The notes under the pieces: model-generated
Told to the model about the DNA's origin: nothing
Databases searched by the model: none
Seen by the model: only the letters and a program-made list of their open reading frames with translations
Shown here: positions 7,243 to 17,600 of the stretch, in pieces
How positions within the stretch are numbered: position 1 is the first letter of the stretch
Layout: each line of letters opens with the position of its first letter
Program-made: the position numbers and the translations under genes
Virus record (IMG/VR): IMGVR_UViG_3300046375_000022
Span: 1 to 49,852 of that record
Origin: a virus
Length of the DNA stretch: 49,852 bases
Direction: 5' to 3' (one strand)

Positions 7243-9072
7243 GTGATCAAAGACGGCACAGAGCTGCGTAAAGACGGTCAGAAGACCATCGAGAGCGGGA
7301 TGAACTCGGGCCGGGATCCGACTCTGCTCTCGGCCCAGGAATGCAGCTTTGCTAACAATGTCACCTTCAGGGGCGGCTACCCGACTAACCGGCAGATCTT
7401 CCAGAAACGGGCGCTGACCGATGCTAACCAGTTGCCATCCTTCCAATCAGGTCTATTCCAAGGGGCGGCTATTTACGATATCGACGACGGCCAGGAATAT
7501 ATTATGGCTATGGTCGGCGGCGCGCTCTTCCAGATCTCGATTGCCGGCAACGGTCTCACGGTTGGGCAGACCTTTAATGACGGCAAAAGCAACCCGAACG
7601 CGCCTCAGTGCTGGTTTTGCCAGCCAGACGTTTATTTTGTCGTCCAAGATGGCACCTCGACCCCGATCATCATGCAGGGGCTGCAATCGATCCGACGAGC
7701 CGGAACGACCGAAGTGCCGGTCGGCCAATCGATGGCTTACGGCCAAGGCCGGCTCTGGCTAGCGCAAAACCGCCAGGTGGTAGCCGGAGACATCTTAGGC
7801 GGCCCGACCAGCGTCATAAGTTTCACCGAGCAGACCTATCTTGCCTCGGCTGCCTTCTTTGGCGTCCCACTCACTAGCGGAACAATTGTCGGAATGACGT
7901 TCGTCGAGCAGGGCGACACGGCAACCGGCCAGGGTGAGCTGCTCATCGTTGCGCGCAACGCGGCGTTTTCAATCCAGACTAGCGTCCCGCGCTCGGCGAC
8001 TTCGACCCAGCCTGGCTGGCAGGGGACGCCAGGAATGCAGCGGGTCACGCTCACCAACATTGGCGGCACAGGCTGGCGAAACATTCTCAATGTCAACTCC
8101 GACGTGTTTTTCCGGGGCAGGGACGGCTGGCGGACTTATCGCACCGCGCGCAATGAGCAGTACGGCTGGGGCGGCGCTCCCATCTCGCGCGAGATGAACC
8201 GAATCATAGCTAATGATAGCCTGCAGTTGCTAGACTACGCTAGCAGCGCCCTTTTTAAGAATCGGGTCTTTCTAACCGCCGAACCGCTTCCCTACCAGAG
8301 CTCGGGCGCTGCCTCATTTGGTGCACTGGTCGTTCTGGATCTGGACGTCATTTCCTCGGTTATCAACAAGAGTAATCTCGCCTACGAATTCAGCCCCTAT
8401 TTCACCCAGCGCGGCTCACCGGCCTACGACGGGCGGTGGGCGATGCCGGCCGGCTATCGCATCCTCCAGGTCCTTTCCGGCGTCTTTGCCCACGTAGAGC
8501 GCTGTTTTGTTTTCGCTCTCAATACGACGACTAATCAGACGGAAATCTGGGAGCTCCTTAACGGAAACTTCGATGAAGGCCAGGCGCTTATCCCAAGCCA
8601 GATCGAAACGCGCGCTTTTGATTTTAAGCTTCCGGATTCACTCAAGATGCTTCGGACCGCTTACCTTTTTTTCAACACGGTGCTAGCAACTACCCAGGTG
8701 ACCGTTGAGTACCGCAGCGACGGCTATATGGGCTGGGTTTTGTGGAGCACTTTTACCATCACCGGCCAAGGCGTCGCCTCGCCGCCGGATTCAGGCGCGC
8801 CGCCGCCCAGTAGCCTATGCGATATTCCGCCCTGCACAGTACCAGGATTTTGCATTCCAGGACCCGATCCAAATACTCCTGCCTCGGGCGGCTATTGGTT
8901 TAAGAAGGGGCTCCCCACCCCAAATCCCGTCTGCGATCCGATAGTCGGCAAACTAATCAGGAACGGGTTTTATTTCCAATTGCGCATTACCTGGAAAGGC
9001 CCCTCGACCCTGATCATGGTGCTTTTGCACGCCGAAGAACTTGTTGAAGATCCCAATGGAGGTTGTCCCTGA
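7243..9072 (+). CDS. Large structural protein, nozzle / tail-tubular-B-like
   Basis: 609 residues, start GTG 7243 preceded by TAAGGGA. The N-terminus reads MNSGRDPTLLSAQECSFANNV followed by RGGYPTNR; this kind of opening is seen in proteins of the T7 gp12 / P22 gp10 nozzle type. The body is a long series of beta strands with repeated GxxW/YxxV blades, consistent with a beta-propeller. A C-terminal Cys/Pro-rich stretch (about 520-565) looks like an inserted small domain. In a podovirus this protein would close the tail tube and contact fibres. Overlaps the next gene by one base (TGATG). The assignment rests on general resemblance. Confidence 0.55.
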   Translation: MIKDGTELRKDGQKTIESGMNSGRDPTLLSAQECSFANNVTFRGGYPTNRQIFQKRALTDANQLPSFQSGLFQGAAIYDIDDGQEYIMAMVGGALFQISIAGNGLTVGQTFNDGKSNPNAPQCWFCQPDVYFVVQDGTSTPIIMQGLQSIRRAGTTEVPVGQSMAYGQGRLWLAQNRQVVAGDILGGPTSVISFTEQTYLASAAFFGVPLTSGTIVGMTFVEQGDTATGQGELLIVARNAAFSIQTSVPRSATSTQPGWQGTPGMQRVTLTNIGGTGWRNILNVNSDVFFRGRDGWRTYRTARNEQYGWGGAPISREMNRIIANDSLQLLDYASSALFKNRVFLTAEPLPYQSSGAASFGALVVLDLDVISSVINKSNLAYEFSPYFTQRGSPAYDGRWAMPAGYRILQVLSGVFAHVERCFVFALNTTTNQTEIWELLNGNFDEGQALIPSQIETRAFDFKLPDSLKMLRTAYLFFNTVLATTQVTVEYRSDGYMGWVLWSTFTITGQGVASPPDSGAPPPSSLCDIPPCTVPGFCIPGPDPNTPASGGYWFKKGLPTPNPVCDPIVGKLIRNGFYFQLRITWKGPSTLIMVLLHAEELVEDPNGGCP

Positions 9073-9806
9073 TGGCTAACGTTACGTTCACGCCTAATCA
9101 CCAACCAGCGCCAGCCTGCTATCCCTCTGACGTAAACGGATTCTTGGATATGCTGACAACCGGAGGCGGCATTTCCGGAACAATCCCCGACACGGCCGGC
9201 GGCGGCGTCTATGTTGGCTCTTCGCCCCCGTCAAGCGCGCTGACAAACAAGGTCTGGTTCAAGACCGACGCTGCCGGACGGCCGCTTGGCGTGTTCATGT
9301 TCTACAACGGCAACTGGCGTAAGGTGTACACTGGCGTTGTCATCGGCGAAATAAGATTTTACGTTGGTGCATCATCCGTTTTCGACGGCACAGGCCGCGG
9401 CATCATTGGCGGCGATGCCGACGGCTGGGCCTTGTGCAACGGAAATAACGGGACGCCGAACTACCAGGACTATTTTCCATGCATGTCGAGCAGCTACGTC
9501 GGCGGCAGCGGCTGGCAGGCGCGGCCGAGCGGTCTTGCAGCGAAGCCGTATGCGCCCGCCGGCGGAGCTGGCAACTACCAGATCCAAACAAATAACTTGC
9601 CGCTGCTCTATGCTAATACCCGCTATCGGAACGTGAGCACAGGGGGTGGTTCAGCATTGAATCTGCTGATCTGTGACGGCTCCGCGGCCGCTTGCCCAAG
9701 TTATGTTTATGACCAATCCGGCGTAGAAACCGGGTCGCAGCTCTTTATGGACAACGCGCCGCCGTGGATCGCAATGGCTGCGATGATGTTTATTGGATAC
9801 CAATGA
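9072..9806 (+). CDS. Tail-collar-like / short fibre protein
   Basis: 244 residues from ATG 9072. The segment DGWALCNGNNGTPNYQDYFP (about 115-135) matches the G-W-x-x-C-x-G-x-x-G-T-P-x-L/Y-x-D-x-F pattern of phage tail collar and short-fibre tips. An upstream WFKTDAAGRPLGVFMFYNGNWRKV module resembles fibre linker domains. Likely a receptor-binding or baseplate-type protein attached to the nozzle. The end overlaps the frame of the next gene closely. Confidence 0.65.
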   Translation: MANVTFTPNHQPAPACYPSDVNGFLDMLTTGGGISGTIPDTAGGGVYVGSSPPSSALTNKVWFKTDAAGRPLGVFMFYNGNWRKVYTGVVIGEIRFYVGASSVFDGTGRGIIGGDADGWALCNGNNGTPNYQDYFPCMSSSYVGGSGWQARPSGLAAKPYAPAGGAGNYQIQTNNLPLLYANTRYRNVSTGGGSALNLLICDGSAAACPSYVYDQSGVETGSQLFMDNAPPWIAMAAMMFIGYQ

Positions 9807-9810
9807 ACCA

Positions 9811-10827
9811 ATGAGATTACTCCTTTCACAAGCTCAGACGTTGCTAGCCGAATATGTCGAGTACGGCATGTGCGCGACCGATCCGCGGGTTGTCAAAGGA
9901 ATCAACCTGGCAATCGAGCGGCTTTTGCCTGGGCTGAATCCGGAAAAAACGATTGGCCGCTACCAGTTTGATGTTAACAATAACAAGCAGATCACCTGCC
10001 CTCGTGACGTCAAGACGGTGCTAGCCGCTAGCACCAATTATCAGGCCTGCACCGGCGGACATTGCGGGCCTGGATGCACGACGATTTACAGTGTTAAAAG
10101 CAGGTGGTACGAGATGCTGCCTGGCGGCCCGGTTGGGTTTGTCGCCTGCGCGCCGAACATCCTGATGGATCTCGGCACTGGTTTTAGCACGTTCGAAGAC
10201 TGCACCGACGAAGCCCCAATGACGCTGCGCCTCTATGCCGACCTTCCGCAAGTATCAAGCGAGGGGTCGCTGATTGTTAACGCGCTGGACGCTAACGGCA
10301 ACCATATCGTCAGCTACGATAATAACCAGTACGTGCCAGGCATCATGCTGCCCATCCCCATCCAGGGCCAAAACTACGTTGATTCCGAAATGATGGTCTC
10401 CCAAATCATCTCTGTCACTAAGCCGCAAACGGCCGGGAGACTGAGACTATTCGGGGTCGAAGCAGACGGCACCCAGGAGCCGCTAGCAGTCTATGAGCCC
10501 GATGAGCTTAACCCGGATTACCGGCGCTATCTGGTTTCATGGGTTGGCGATACCTCCCCGGCGATCCTGACCACTCTATGCAAACGGCGGTTCATGTGGA
10601 CGACCAGCCCGTACTCGGACCTTCTGATCACCAATATCGGTGCCCTGCAAAATGCGCTGATGGCGATGAAGTACGAGAAAGCCGGGTCGTTCCAACAAGC
10701 GCAGGCGTGCTGGAAGACAGCTTTTGAAGCGCTCGATAGAGAGACTCGGGACTATGACGGGGATTATTCCCCTAACATTCAAATGCAGGAATGTTGGGGC
10801 GGCGGTGATATTTGGAGTTTGAGATGA
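9811..10827 (+). CDS. Structural protein, possible tail adaptor, unknown family
   Basis: 338 residues from ATG 9811 (a TTG at 9793 in the same frame is less likely). N-terminal helical region, a Cys-rich middle (ACTGGHCGPGCTT), beta segments, and a C-terminal helix with ALQNALMAMKYEKAGSFQQAQ. The last part resembles adaptor or gatekeeper proteins that sit under the portal, but this is weak. Neighbours place it among tail and nozzle genes. Overlaps the sulfotransferase-like gene by four bases (ATGA). Confidence 0.5.
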   Translation: MRLLLSQAQTLLAEYVEYGMCATDPRVVKGINLAIERLLPGLNPEKTIGRYQFDVNNNKQITCPRDVKTVLAASTNYQACTGGHCGPGCTTIYSVKSRWYEMLPGGPVGFVACAPNILMDLGTGFSTFEDCTDEAPMTLRLYADLPQVSSEGSLIVNALDANGNHIVSYDNNQYVPGIMLPIPIQGQNYVDSEMMVSQIISVTKPQTAGRLRLFGVEADGTQEPLAVYEPDELNPDYRRYLVSWVGDTSPAILTTLCKRRFMWTTSPYSDLLITNIGALQNALMAMKYEKAGSFQQAQACWKTAFEALDRETRDYDGDYSPNIQMQECWGGGDIWSLR

Positions 10828-11423
10828 AATCCAGTTTTTTAATCTGCGGTTTCCCGCGCAGCCGAACCTTATGGCTGAGCAAATTCCTGACAATCCCCGG
10901 TGTCGCGGTCTGCACGCATGAGGCGACCGAGTACGCCGGCAGCCCCCAAGAATTCTGGATGAACGCCCTGGATTTCTGTTCGGATTCTGGAGCTGAGATC
11001 TACGGGAACGCCGACTCAGCGAACATCTACGTTCTGCCAAGTATGCTAGCAGAGGATCCTCTTTGCCGAACCGTGTGGATCGCCCGTCCGATCCAGGAAG
11101 TCTGCGCCAGTATGAAGGCTGCAAAGATGCCCTTTGATGAACCGACCGCGCGGTCTTTGATCGCATTGCGCGACGAGTACAAAGAGCACCTGGATTTTGT
11201 GATTTCTTACGAATCGCTCAACACGATGTCCGGCTGCCGGGCGCTCTGGGAATTTGTGCTTCCGGGCGTTCCTTTCGACGTCGGCCGCTGGGGTGTTTTT
11301 TCCGGCCAGAGAATAGCTTACACCGCTAACAACCCGCCAGGCCCAAGACAGATTGACAAGTTTATGGGCTGGTTCAGAGAGGAAATGTCACAATGGCAGT
11401 CGCACTTAGGAAAGGAGGGTTAG
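10824..11423 (+). CDS. Sulfotransferase-like P-loop protein
   Basis: 199 residues. The N-terminal FLICGFPRSRTLWLSKFL is the 5'-phosphosulfate loop of PAPS-dependent sulfotransferases (consensus PRSxTxWL) after a beta strand. A second strand with RTVWIARPIQEVCASM (about 93-108) fits the 3'-phosphate-binding region. It is shorter than cellular enzymes (about 250-300). Lying between structural genes, it is expressed late; it may sulfate a host surface glycan or a virion component. ATGA overlap with the previous gene; its last codons contain the AGGAGG ribosome site of the next gene. Confidence 0.65.
   Translation: MKSSFLICGFPRSRTLWLSKFLTIPGVAVCTHEATEYAGSPQEFWMNALDFCSDSGAEIYGNADSANIYVLPSMLAEDPLCRTVWIARPIQEVCASMKAAKMPFDEPTARSLIALRDEYKEHLDFVISYESLNTMSGCRALWEFVLPGVPFDVGRWGVFSGQRIAYTANNPPGPRQIDKFMGWFREEMSQWQSHLGKEG
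11413..11418 (+). promoter_or_regulatory. Ribosome-binding site that points to an ATC start
   Basis: AGGAGG, the best Shine-Dalgarno in this stretch, ends 9 bases before ATC at 11428. No ATG, GTG or TTG occurs in the frame of the following gene until GTG 11476, which is 57 bases downstream and has no such site. Confidence 0.6.
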
Positions 11424-11427
11424 CAAA

Positions 11428-12336
11428 ATCGCATACGCCGCAATCATAGGAGCGGTAGCTAGCATTGCTGGCAGCGTGATCGGGGGCGCCACTAAAGGCG
11501 GCGGCGCCAATATGGGTGAATATTCCAGTCGCCTGAACGAGGCGGCCAATAAATACATCCTGCCATTTATAGACCCGAGCAAGTGGAGCCTGGACATCCC
11601 TTCGATGGCCCAGCAATCGATCGATTTCGGCCTCCAGCAGGCGCCGACGGTTAACCAGGCCAACATGCAGCAACTCCAGGCCCTGCTCGGTCAGGCAATG
11701 CCAGGCTGGCAGAACATGTTCGGTCAGATGCAGACCAATACGAACGCGTTGCTAGCCGGTCAGGTCCCTACCGATGTCCAGCAACAGATCCAGCGCAGCG
11801 CGGCCTTTACCTCGATGATGGGAGGGACCGCCGGCGCCGGCACGGGCACGACGGGCGCAATCACGGCTCGCGATCTTGGCCTGACCAGTCTCCAGCTCCA
11901 GCAGCAGGGCCAGGGCCAGGCGACTAACCTCCTGAGTTTCGCGCGCAACTATCTGATGCCACAGCCGGTTAATCCGCTTTCGTTGTTACCTCTCAGCGAT
12001 CTGATTTCTGGTACGGAATGGAGCAAGGAAGCGACCTTCAAAGCAAACGAGGCGGCCTATACGGCGAAGGCTAACGCCGCCGCCGCGGCCATAGGTGCGC
12101 CATCGCAGTCTCTTACGGCAGGGATTGGCGGCGACATTGCCGGCCTGGTAGGCGCGCTCACTAAGCAGAACCCGCAGACCGGCCAAAGCCCGCTGAGTAG
12201 CCTCTTTGGTGGAGGAAGCAGCGGCGGCGGCATGTTTGGCGGATTGTTCGGAGGGGGCGGTAGCAGCGACGGAACGCGACCCGGTATGGGCTACACCTAC
12301 GGCGCGGCCCCAAGCAGCAGCGGAGGTGGTTACTAA
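11428..12336 (+). CDS. Internal virion (ejection-type) protein, probable ATC start
   Basis: 302 residues if started at ATC 11428, 286 if at GTG 11476. The extra residues AYAAIIGAVASIAGSVIGG form a Gly/Ala zipper helix typical of the N-termini of phage internal proteins that enter the host membrane. A Shine-Dalgarno is correctly spaced for ATC only. The remainder is helical and Gln/Ala-rich with a Gly/Ser-rich C-terminal tail (from about residue 245). Followed without gap by two larger internal proteins, it probably corresponds to the smallest of three ejection proteins. Stop overlaps the next ATG (TAATG). Confidence 0.65.
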   Translation: MAYAAIIGAVASIAGSVIGGATKGGGANMGEYSSRLNEAANKYILPFIDPSKWSLDIPSMAQQSIDFGLQQAPTVNQANMQQLQALLGQAMPGWQNMFGQMQTNTNALLAGQVPTDVQQQIQRSAAFTSMMGGTAGAGTGTTGAITARDLGLTSLQLQQQGQGQATNLLSFARNYLMPQPVNPLSLLPLSDLISGTEWSKEATFKANEAAYTAKANAAAAAIGAPSQSLTAGIGGDIAGLVGALTKQNPQTGQSPLSSLFGGGSSGGGMFGGLFGGGGSSDGTRPGMGYTYGAAPSSSGGGY

Positions 12337-14594
12337 TGCCCGATCTCAGTGATCCGCTTGGACCTCCAAAAATAGTCACCGGCGTGGACTACATGCACGC
12401 GCTAGCGGCCCTTGGCTACAACGTGGAGAACATGTCCTCGCCCTTGCCGGTGATGACCAAGATCGCCCAGGGATTCACCAGCCTTGTTGACAATAATTAC
12501 GACCAGGCGATGAAATGGCAACAGAGCCAGGCGCAGGCCACGGAAACTTTAGCCCGCGCCAAGAATATTGATAGCGCGACCGCCTTTAACAATCAATCGC
12601 TCGGCCTCCGGCTGCAAGATCTCGGCCTTAGAAATCAGCAAGCTCAGCAAACGCTCGATTTCGCCTCAGACGCTCACCCGGTCCGGCAAAAAATGCTGGA
12701 GAACCAGGGTAAAGCCAGCGATCTCAGCATCCAGCAGGCACAGAGATCTACAGATGACGCTAGCCAGGCTTTGGGCCTCGTCCCAGAGGCTACCAGCGCG
12801 CTCCCCAATCCGGATGACCCGGATTATGCCGACAAGCGCGACCAGTGGCGGCTCAAGTACAACCAGCTCCTTACAAACCCGGCGACGCGCGCACGCATGG
12901 AGGGGGAATACGCTGCGGTTGACGGGGTCTATCAGAACAAGATTTCGACCCAGCAAACAAACGCCAAGCGCAAGGAATTCAGCGACCTTCAGATGAACGG
13001 ATTTATTCCTTCACCGATCAATCCGGATGCAGCGATGAAAGGGCCGGATGCTGACACGCTGCTCACCAGGGGCCGAATGTCCCAGGCGCGTCACGCGATC
13101 GAACAAACAGCCTCGCAGTTTCCCGCCGATAGCCCGCAGCAACAGCAATTGCAGGCGATGTTGAACGAAGCGGACAATGACATTGGCAGTGACACGGGCA
13201 CTCAGGATGTTATGGCGGCCAAGAGTAAAGTCTTTGATACCAACGGCCGGCTGACCGGCAATGCGCAGGGAGCGCTAGCGCAAGCGCAGAATATGCTAGC
13301 ACTCCAGGGCAAAGAAGCAGCCAAAGAAATTCCTAGTGCGCAGCTTGAGGTGCCCTTTGGTAAACCGGATGTCAAAGGTAATTACCCGGCGAAGATGACT
13401 ATCAAAGGCGTCAGTCCGACAGTTGGCGAACAGTTGATGCAGCGTTACGGAGGCGTTCAGGGCGCTCAGGTGCCGGCGGATGCAGCAGCATTGATTCAAG
13501 ATCCTGGAGTGCGCGATCTGGCCGGCCGCTACCAGCGCAAAGAAATCACCCGGGACCAGTTTATCAACGAGTTAAAGCAACTTCCGGCGCCCGCAGCGCA
13601 GGGTGTCGCGACACCAGCTTCGGCGCCAGGCGTCACCCCGGATGCTAGCGGCCGTATTCCGATCCCGAGCGGAGGAGCTAACACCTCAATGGAAACTCTC
13701 CAGCCGGATTTTGCCGACAAGATTGACTCGTGGATGGGGGACATGCGCAAAGCCGGTTATAACCCGAGGATTGTTCAAGCCGGTAGAAGTCCCGAATATC
13801 AGCAAAAGCTTTACGACGACTATCGTTCCGGGCGCAGCTCCAACGTGGCGGCAGCCCCACAAGCGAGCTTCCACAGTTATGGCCGCGCTTTTGACTGGGT
13901 GAACGTCGGTCCGGACGGGACGCTCCAGTGGAACAATGACGCGGCTTACAAAGCCGGCCAGCAAATGGCCCAGGCGCACGGGCTCCGAGGTCTTGGCGAC
14001 AAAGACAATGATCACCTCGAGGATGCCAGCTTTGGCAGTTATCGTGATCTTCCAGCTTCGGAGTATGGCCGTGTAAAGGCCAGGGGCCGCCTCGCACAAG
14101 CAGAGCCGGTCCCGAGTCCGGCGGTCCCCCAAGGGGCTCGGGAGGTTCAAACAGAAGGGGGGACAGCAGGAATCGTTAACTCGACTCGCAACAAAGACGG
14201 CTCAATTTCGACCTTTGCGACTAACTTCGGGCACGATACCCAGGGCAACCCTGACACTTATGATTTCGCAACGTTGGGACCCAGTGCACGCTTTGGTTAC
14301 TGGGGCGACGATTTATTCAATACTAATCTCGCCGGCGTGGCAATTCCGCGCGAAACTTTTGCGGCTCATTTCGGCGATCCGCGCTCGGAGAATAACGAGC
14401 GATTGATTGCCGACCGCAAGCTGGCAGTAGCAGTGCGTGCGCCTAACGGACAAGAGGCTACGTTGCCAATTGTCGATCTCGGCCCAGGCGCACAAGCTAA
14501 GAGCCGTGCCGGGCTCGATATTACAGGCGCCGGTATGCGGCAGCTGGGCCTCACTGACAACGCAAATGTGACTTACCGGCTCGTGAGGCTTTAG
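12336..14594 (+). CDS. Internal virion protein with M15-like peptidase and RlpA-like barrel
   Basis: 752 residues. Residues 1-420 are helical, Gln/Ala-rich. From about 445 a peptidase-M15 (VanY/D,D-carboxypeptidase-like) domain is visible: SFHSYGRAFDW near 511 (S-x-H-x-x-G-x-A-x-D zinc motif) and DNDHLED near 556 (second metal ligand H-x-E). After a linker, residues 605-752 contain VDLGPG and DITGAGMRQLG, the signature of a double-psi beta-barrel as in RlpA/expansin-type wall proteins. The protein likely travels in the capsid and opens peptidoglycan during genome entry. Overlaps its predecessor by one base. Confidence 0.7.
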   Translation: MPDLSDPLGPPKIVTGVDYMHALAALGYNVENMSSPLPVMTKIAQGFTSLVDNNYDQAMKWQQSQAQATETLARAKNIDSATAFNNQSLGLRLQDLGLRNQQAQQTLDFASDAHPVRQKMLENQGKASDLSIQQAQRSTDDASQALGLVPEATSALPNPDDPDYADKRDQWRLKYNQLLTNPATRARMEGEYAAVDGVYQNKISTQQTNAKRKEFSDLQMNGFIPSPINPDAAMKGPDADTLLTRGRMSQARHAIEQTASQFPADSPQQQQLQAMLNEADNDIGSDTGTQDVMAAKSKVFDTNGRLTGNAQGALAQAQNMLALQGKEAAKEIPSAQLEVPFGKPDVKGNYPAKMTIKGVSPTVGEQLMQRYGGVQGAQVPADAAALIQDPGVRDLAGRYQRKEITRDQFINELKQLPAPAAQGVATPASAPGVTPDASGRIPIPSGGANTSMETLQPDFADKIDSWMGDMRKAGYNPRIVQAGRSPEYQQKLYDDYRSGRSSNVAAAPQASFHSYGRAFDWVNVGPDGTLQWNNDAAYKAGQQMAQAHGLRGLGDKDNDHLEDASFGSYRDLPASEYGRVKARGRLAQAEPVPSPAVPQGAREVQTEGGTAGIVNSTRNKDGSISTFATNFGHDTQGNPDTYDFATLGPSARFGYWGDDLFNTNLAGVAIPRETFAAHFGDPRSENNERLIADRKLAVAVRAPNGQEATLPIVDLGPGAQAKSRAGLDITGAGMRQLGLTDNANVTYRLVRL

Positions 14595-14608
14595 AAGAGA
14601 AGCGCTAA

Positions 14609-17600
14609 ATGCCAATTGATGACAAAACCGCAAACGCGCTAGCAGATTATTTCAGCTCGTCTGCCGGACGCACGGCGGTCGCTGCTGAACCGCCGCCAGG
14701 CCCGGAGGAGGGCGGCCAGGGCGAGGTTGGTGCGCCGATTCCCCAGACCGGTCCAAGAGCTCCCACGATCAGCGATGAGCAGGCGAACGCGCTAGCCGAT
14801 TCGATCGAGAACCGTCCGATGCCTTTAGCGGCGCAGGTGGCTACAACCGTCGCCGGAGGGGTTTTCGGTCCTGCGGCCGCGGAGTTAGCCAGCAGATTTC
14901 CGCTCCTTCGTGAGGCAATTAAGGGCGGCGCGCAGGTCGCTACTGGTATCGCCGGCGGCACAGCGAGTGCGGTCCGCGGCCTGGTCGACATGTTCCGTTC
15001 GGACCTCGGCACAGTGCCGGAGAACAACTTCGTCGGCAAGCCGCTAGCAGAAGTCCAGGCGCAGCGTGACGAGCTCCAAACTCAACGCGACCAGCTCGAA
15101 CAATCTTTCAAGGAAGGGATCGCGACCGGCAAAATGGCCGGACTCCAAGGAACGGCCGCAGGAATCCAGATTTCTGAGCTCCAACGCAAGATTGACGAGG
15201 CCAACGGCGTCCTTCAAAGCGGCCAGGTCAAGACAGCACCCGTTGAGGAAACAGGTCCTCTAAAATTCCTTTCCGACCGGCTGCGCCAAGCTCAAGAGGC
15301 TGCGGCTCCGGCAAAGGAAACAATTGAGCAGGCTTTTCCAACTACCCAGGAGCTTGATCAATCGGTCGTCGGCCAGATTGCCAGGGGCGCAGGTCAGATG
15401 GGCGCGCAGTTGCCGTTCATGTTTGCCGGCCCGGAAGTCGCAGCGCCGGCATTTGCGGCACAGTTCGCCGGCTCGACCTACGATGAAGCCAGGGCCAAGG
15501 GCGCTGACGACAGGACCGCGCAGATAGCAGCGCTAGCGAGCGCGATGGGAACTGGCCTGCAGATGACCGCGCTCGAAGCACCAACGGCCAGCTTGGCCAA
15601 GATGCTCGAGGGCTCGACCCCGACCAAGGCGATCGCGGATGTCGGCCGTGCAATCGGAATGGGGGGAATCGGAATGGGCGGTCTGCAGTTTTACCAGAAC
15701 CTGGTCGCGCGCCTCACCGGCTACGATCCGAATCGTCCGCTGGAGGAGGGCGTAGCCCAGCAAGCGATTCTTGGTGCTGGCCTGGACGCCTTTGTAACCG
15801 CCGCCGGCCGAGTCCCCGGTCTTATGCGCTACGCGCGGCCCGCGCAGGTCGAAGTCCGGGAACGGCCGGGAGCGCCGGCGGTCGAAACACCGCAAGTCGA
15901 GCCAGCGCCAGCTACGCCGATGCCGATGCCGGCGCCGACCGAACCGCTAGCAGAAGCCGCCGCGGCCGTGCGCGGGACACAAGGGACTGCGGAACAGACA
16001 CTTGCAGCGCAGGGATCGCCACAGGAGCAGCTGGCTAAGAGCTCGACAGAACTTCAGCAGGCGCTCTCAGGAGCCGGCGCAGAGCCCGCATTGCCGGCGG
16101 CTTCCGTGACACTGCCAGCGGCACCAGTCGCGCCAGAGACGCCTGCCGCCGGCGAGGAAGCTAGATACCAGAGCGATATTCCGCCGAACACTTCAAGAAA
16201 ATTCAAGGCGGGAGACAACTTTTACGAAGCTTCAAGCGACGAGCACGGAAATATTACTATCAAGGGCGTTCCTTCCGGGGAACAGATACCTGGAAGATGG
16301 ATGACGCTGGAAGAGGCCAAAACGGCCTTGTCTAAAGCGCCGCCTCCCGCGAATATCCGGGGCGAAGCCGTTCCGCCGCCATTGCCGGAACGCGCCGGCG
16401 TTTCCGTCACGCCTGACCAGGTCAAGGCGACCACTAACCAGGCCGCGGAAGCGATGGGGATGGATCAGAGGGTCCATTACGTTGCTAGCGCAGATGATCT
16501 GCCGGGAAGAGTCCGGAAAGCTCTTAGCGAAGAGCAGCGCGCCGGGACTGCTCAGACCGTCTACGATAAGACCCTTGGCGAACTTTGGGTGATTGGCGAC
16601 CGTTTTGATGGTACAAGCCAGGCCGAGCTCAACCGGACGCTGATCCACGACACCCTCCCGCGCGTTTACGGCGATATCAGTGAGCTGCGGATCGAAAACA
16701 ATCCCGCAGATCCGCGCCTGGGCTACTACGATATCGCGGCCGACCGGCCAGTGCTCAACGAGGCTGCACTCTTGCGGACTCAGAATCCTTTTGAGGCTGC
16801 TAGCAAGACCGCTCTGGAGGAGATTGTCGCCCACCAGGGGATCACCCGGCTTTTCGGCACGCGTGAAGCGCCGGCTTACGTAGCCGCGATGCACGGGGTC
16901 CGGCAGCGTTTTGACGCTCTGGGGCTTTCCGACACCCTGGCCCAGGAGAAGGGATTTAAGAACCTGGACGACATGGCCAAGGCCTACGGTTTTGAAGATT
17001 ACGCCTCAAACCCCAGACACAACAACGGGCTCACCGAGGAGCTCTGGGCGGCCTACGCGCAGCGCTACAAGTCGCTAGCGGGCCTCCAGGATTCTGCGCC
17101 GCAATGGTACCGCCAGGCGATTAATACGCTCTCTGGAGGCTTGAGGCGCCGTTTTGGGCTGGGCATGAGCGACCTGGACGTCCAGAACCTGGTATCGGAT
17201 TCCTTCGGGGCTTTGCGTCAGCCAAAATGGGGAGCCCCGAGCGAGTTTAACCCGGAGATCGCCGGCCAGGCCAAGCGCGATATGGCTGCTTACCAGCTGG
17301 CCGCTAGACGCGGCGAAGGTGAAGGGCCCGGCCAGACCGAGTTCTTATCAGAATTCGACAAGCAGGCCCAGCGAGCGGTCGCCGAACGGATCGCCGGCGC
17401 TGAAGCCCAGCCGCCGCCGTTACCAAGTGGACGCCCGCCAGGCAGCGCTGAGGCGCTAGCAGAAGCCGCAGCGCAGCGCCAAACCGCCGGCGTTACCGAC
17501 ATGGCTAGAATCGGGGACCTTTTCGTTGCCGGCCAGCGGACCGAAACGCGCGCAGGGCTGCAGCCAGGCGAAGGCATTCGAGCTCAGCCTTTCAAACTCT

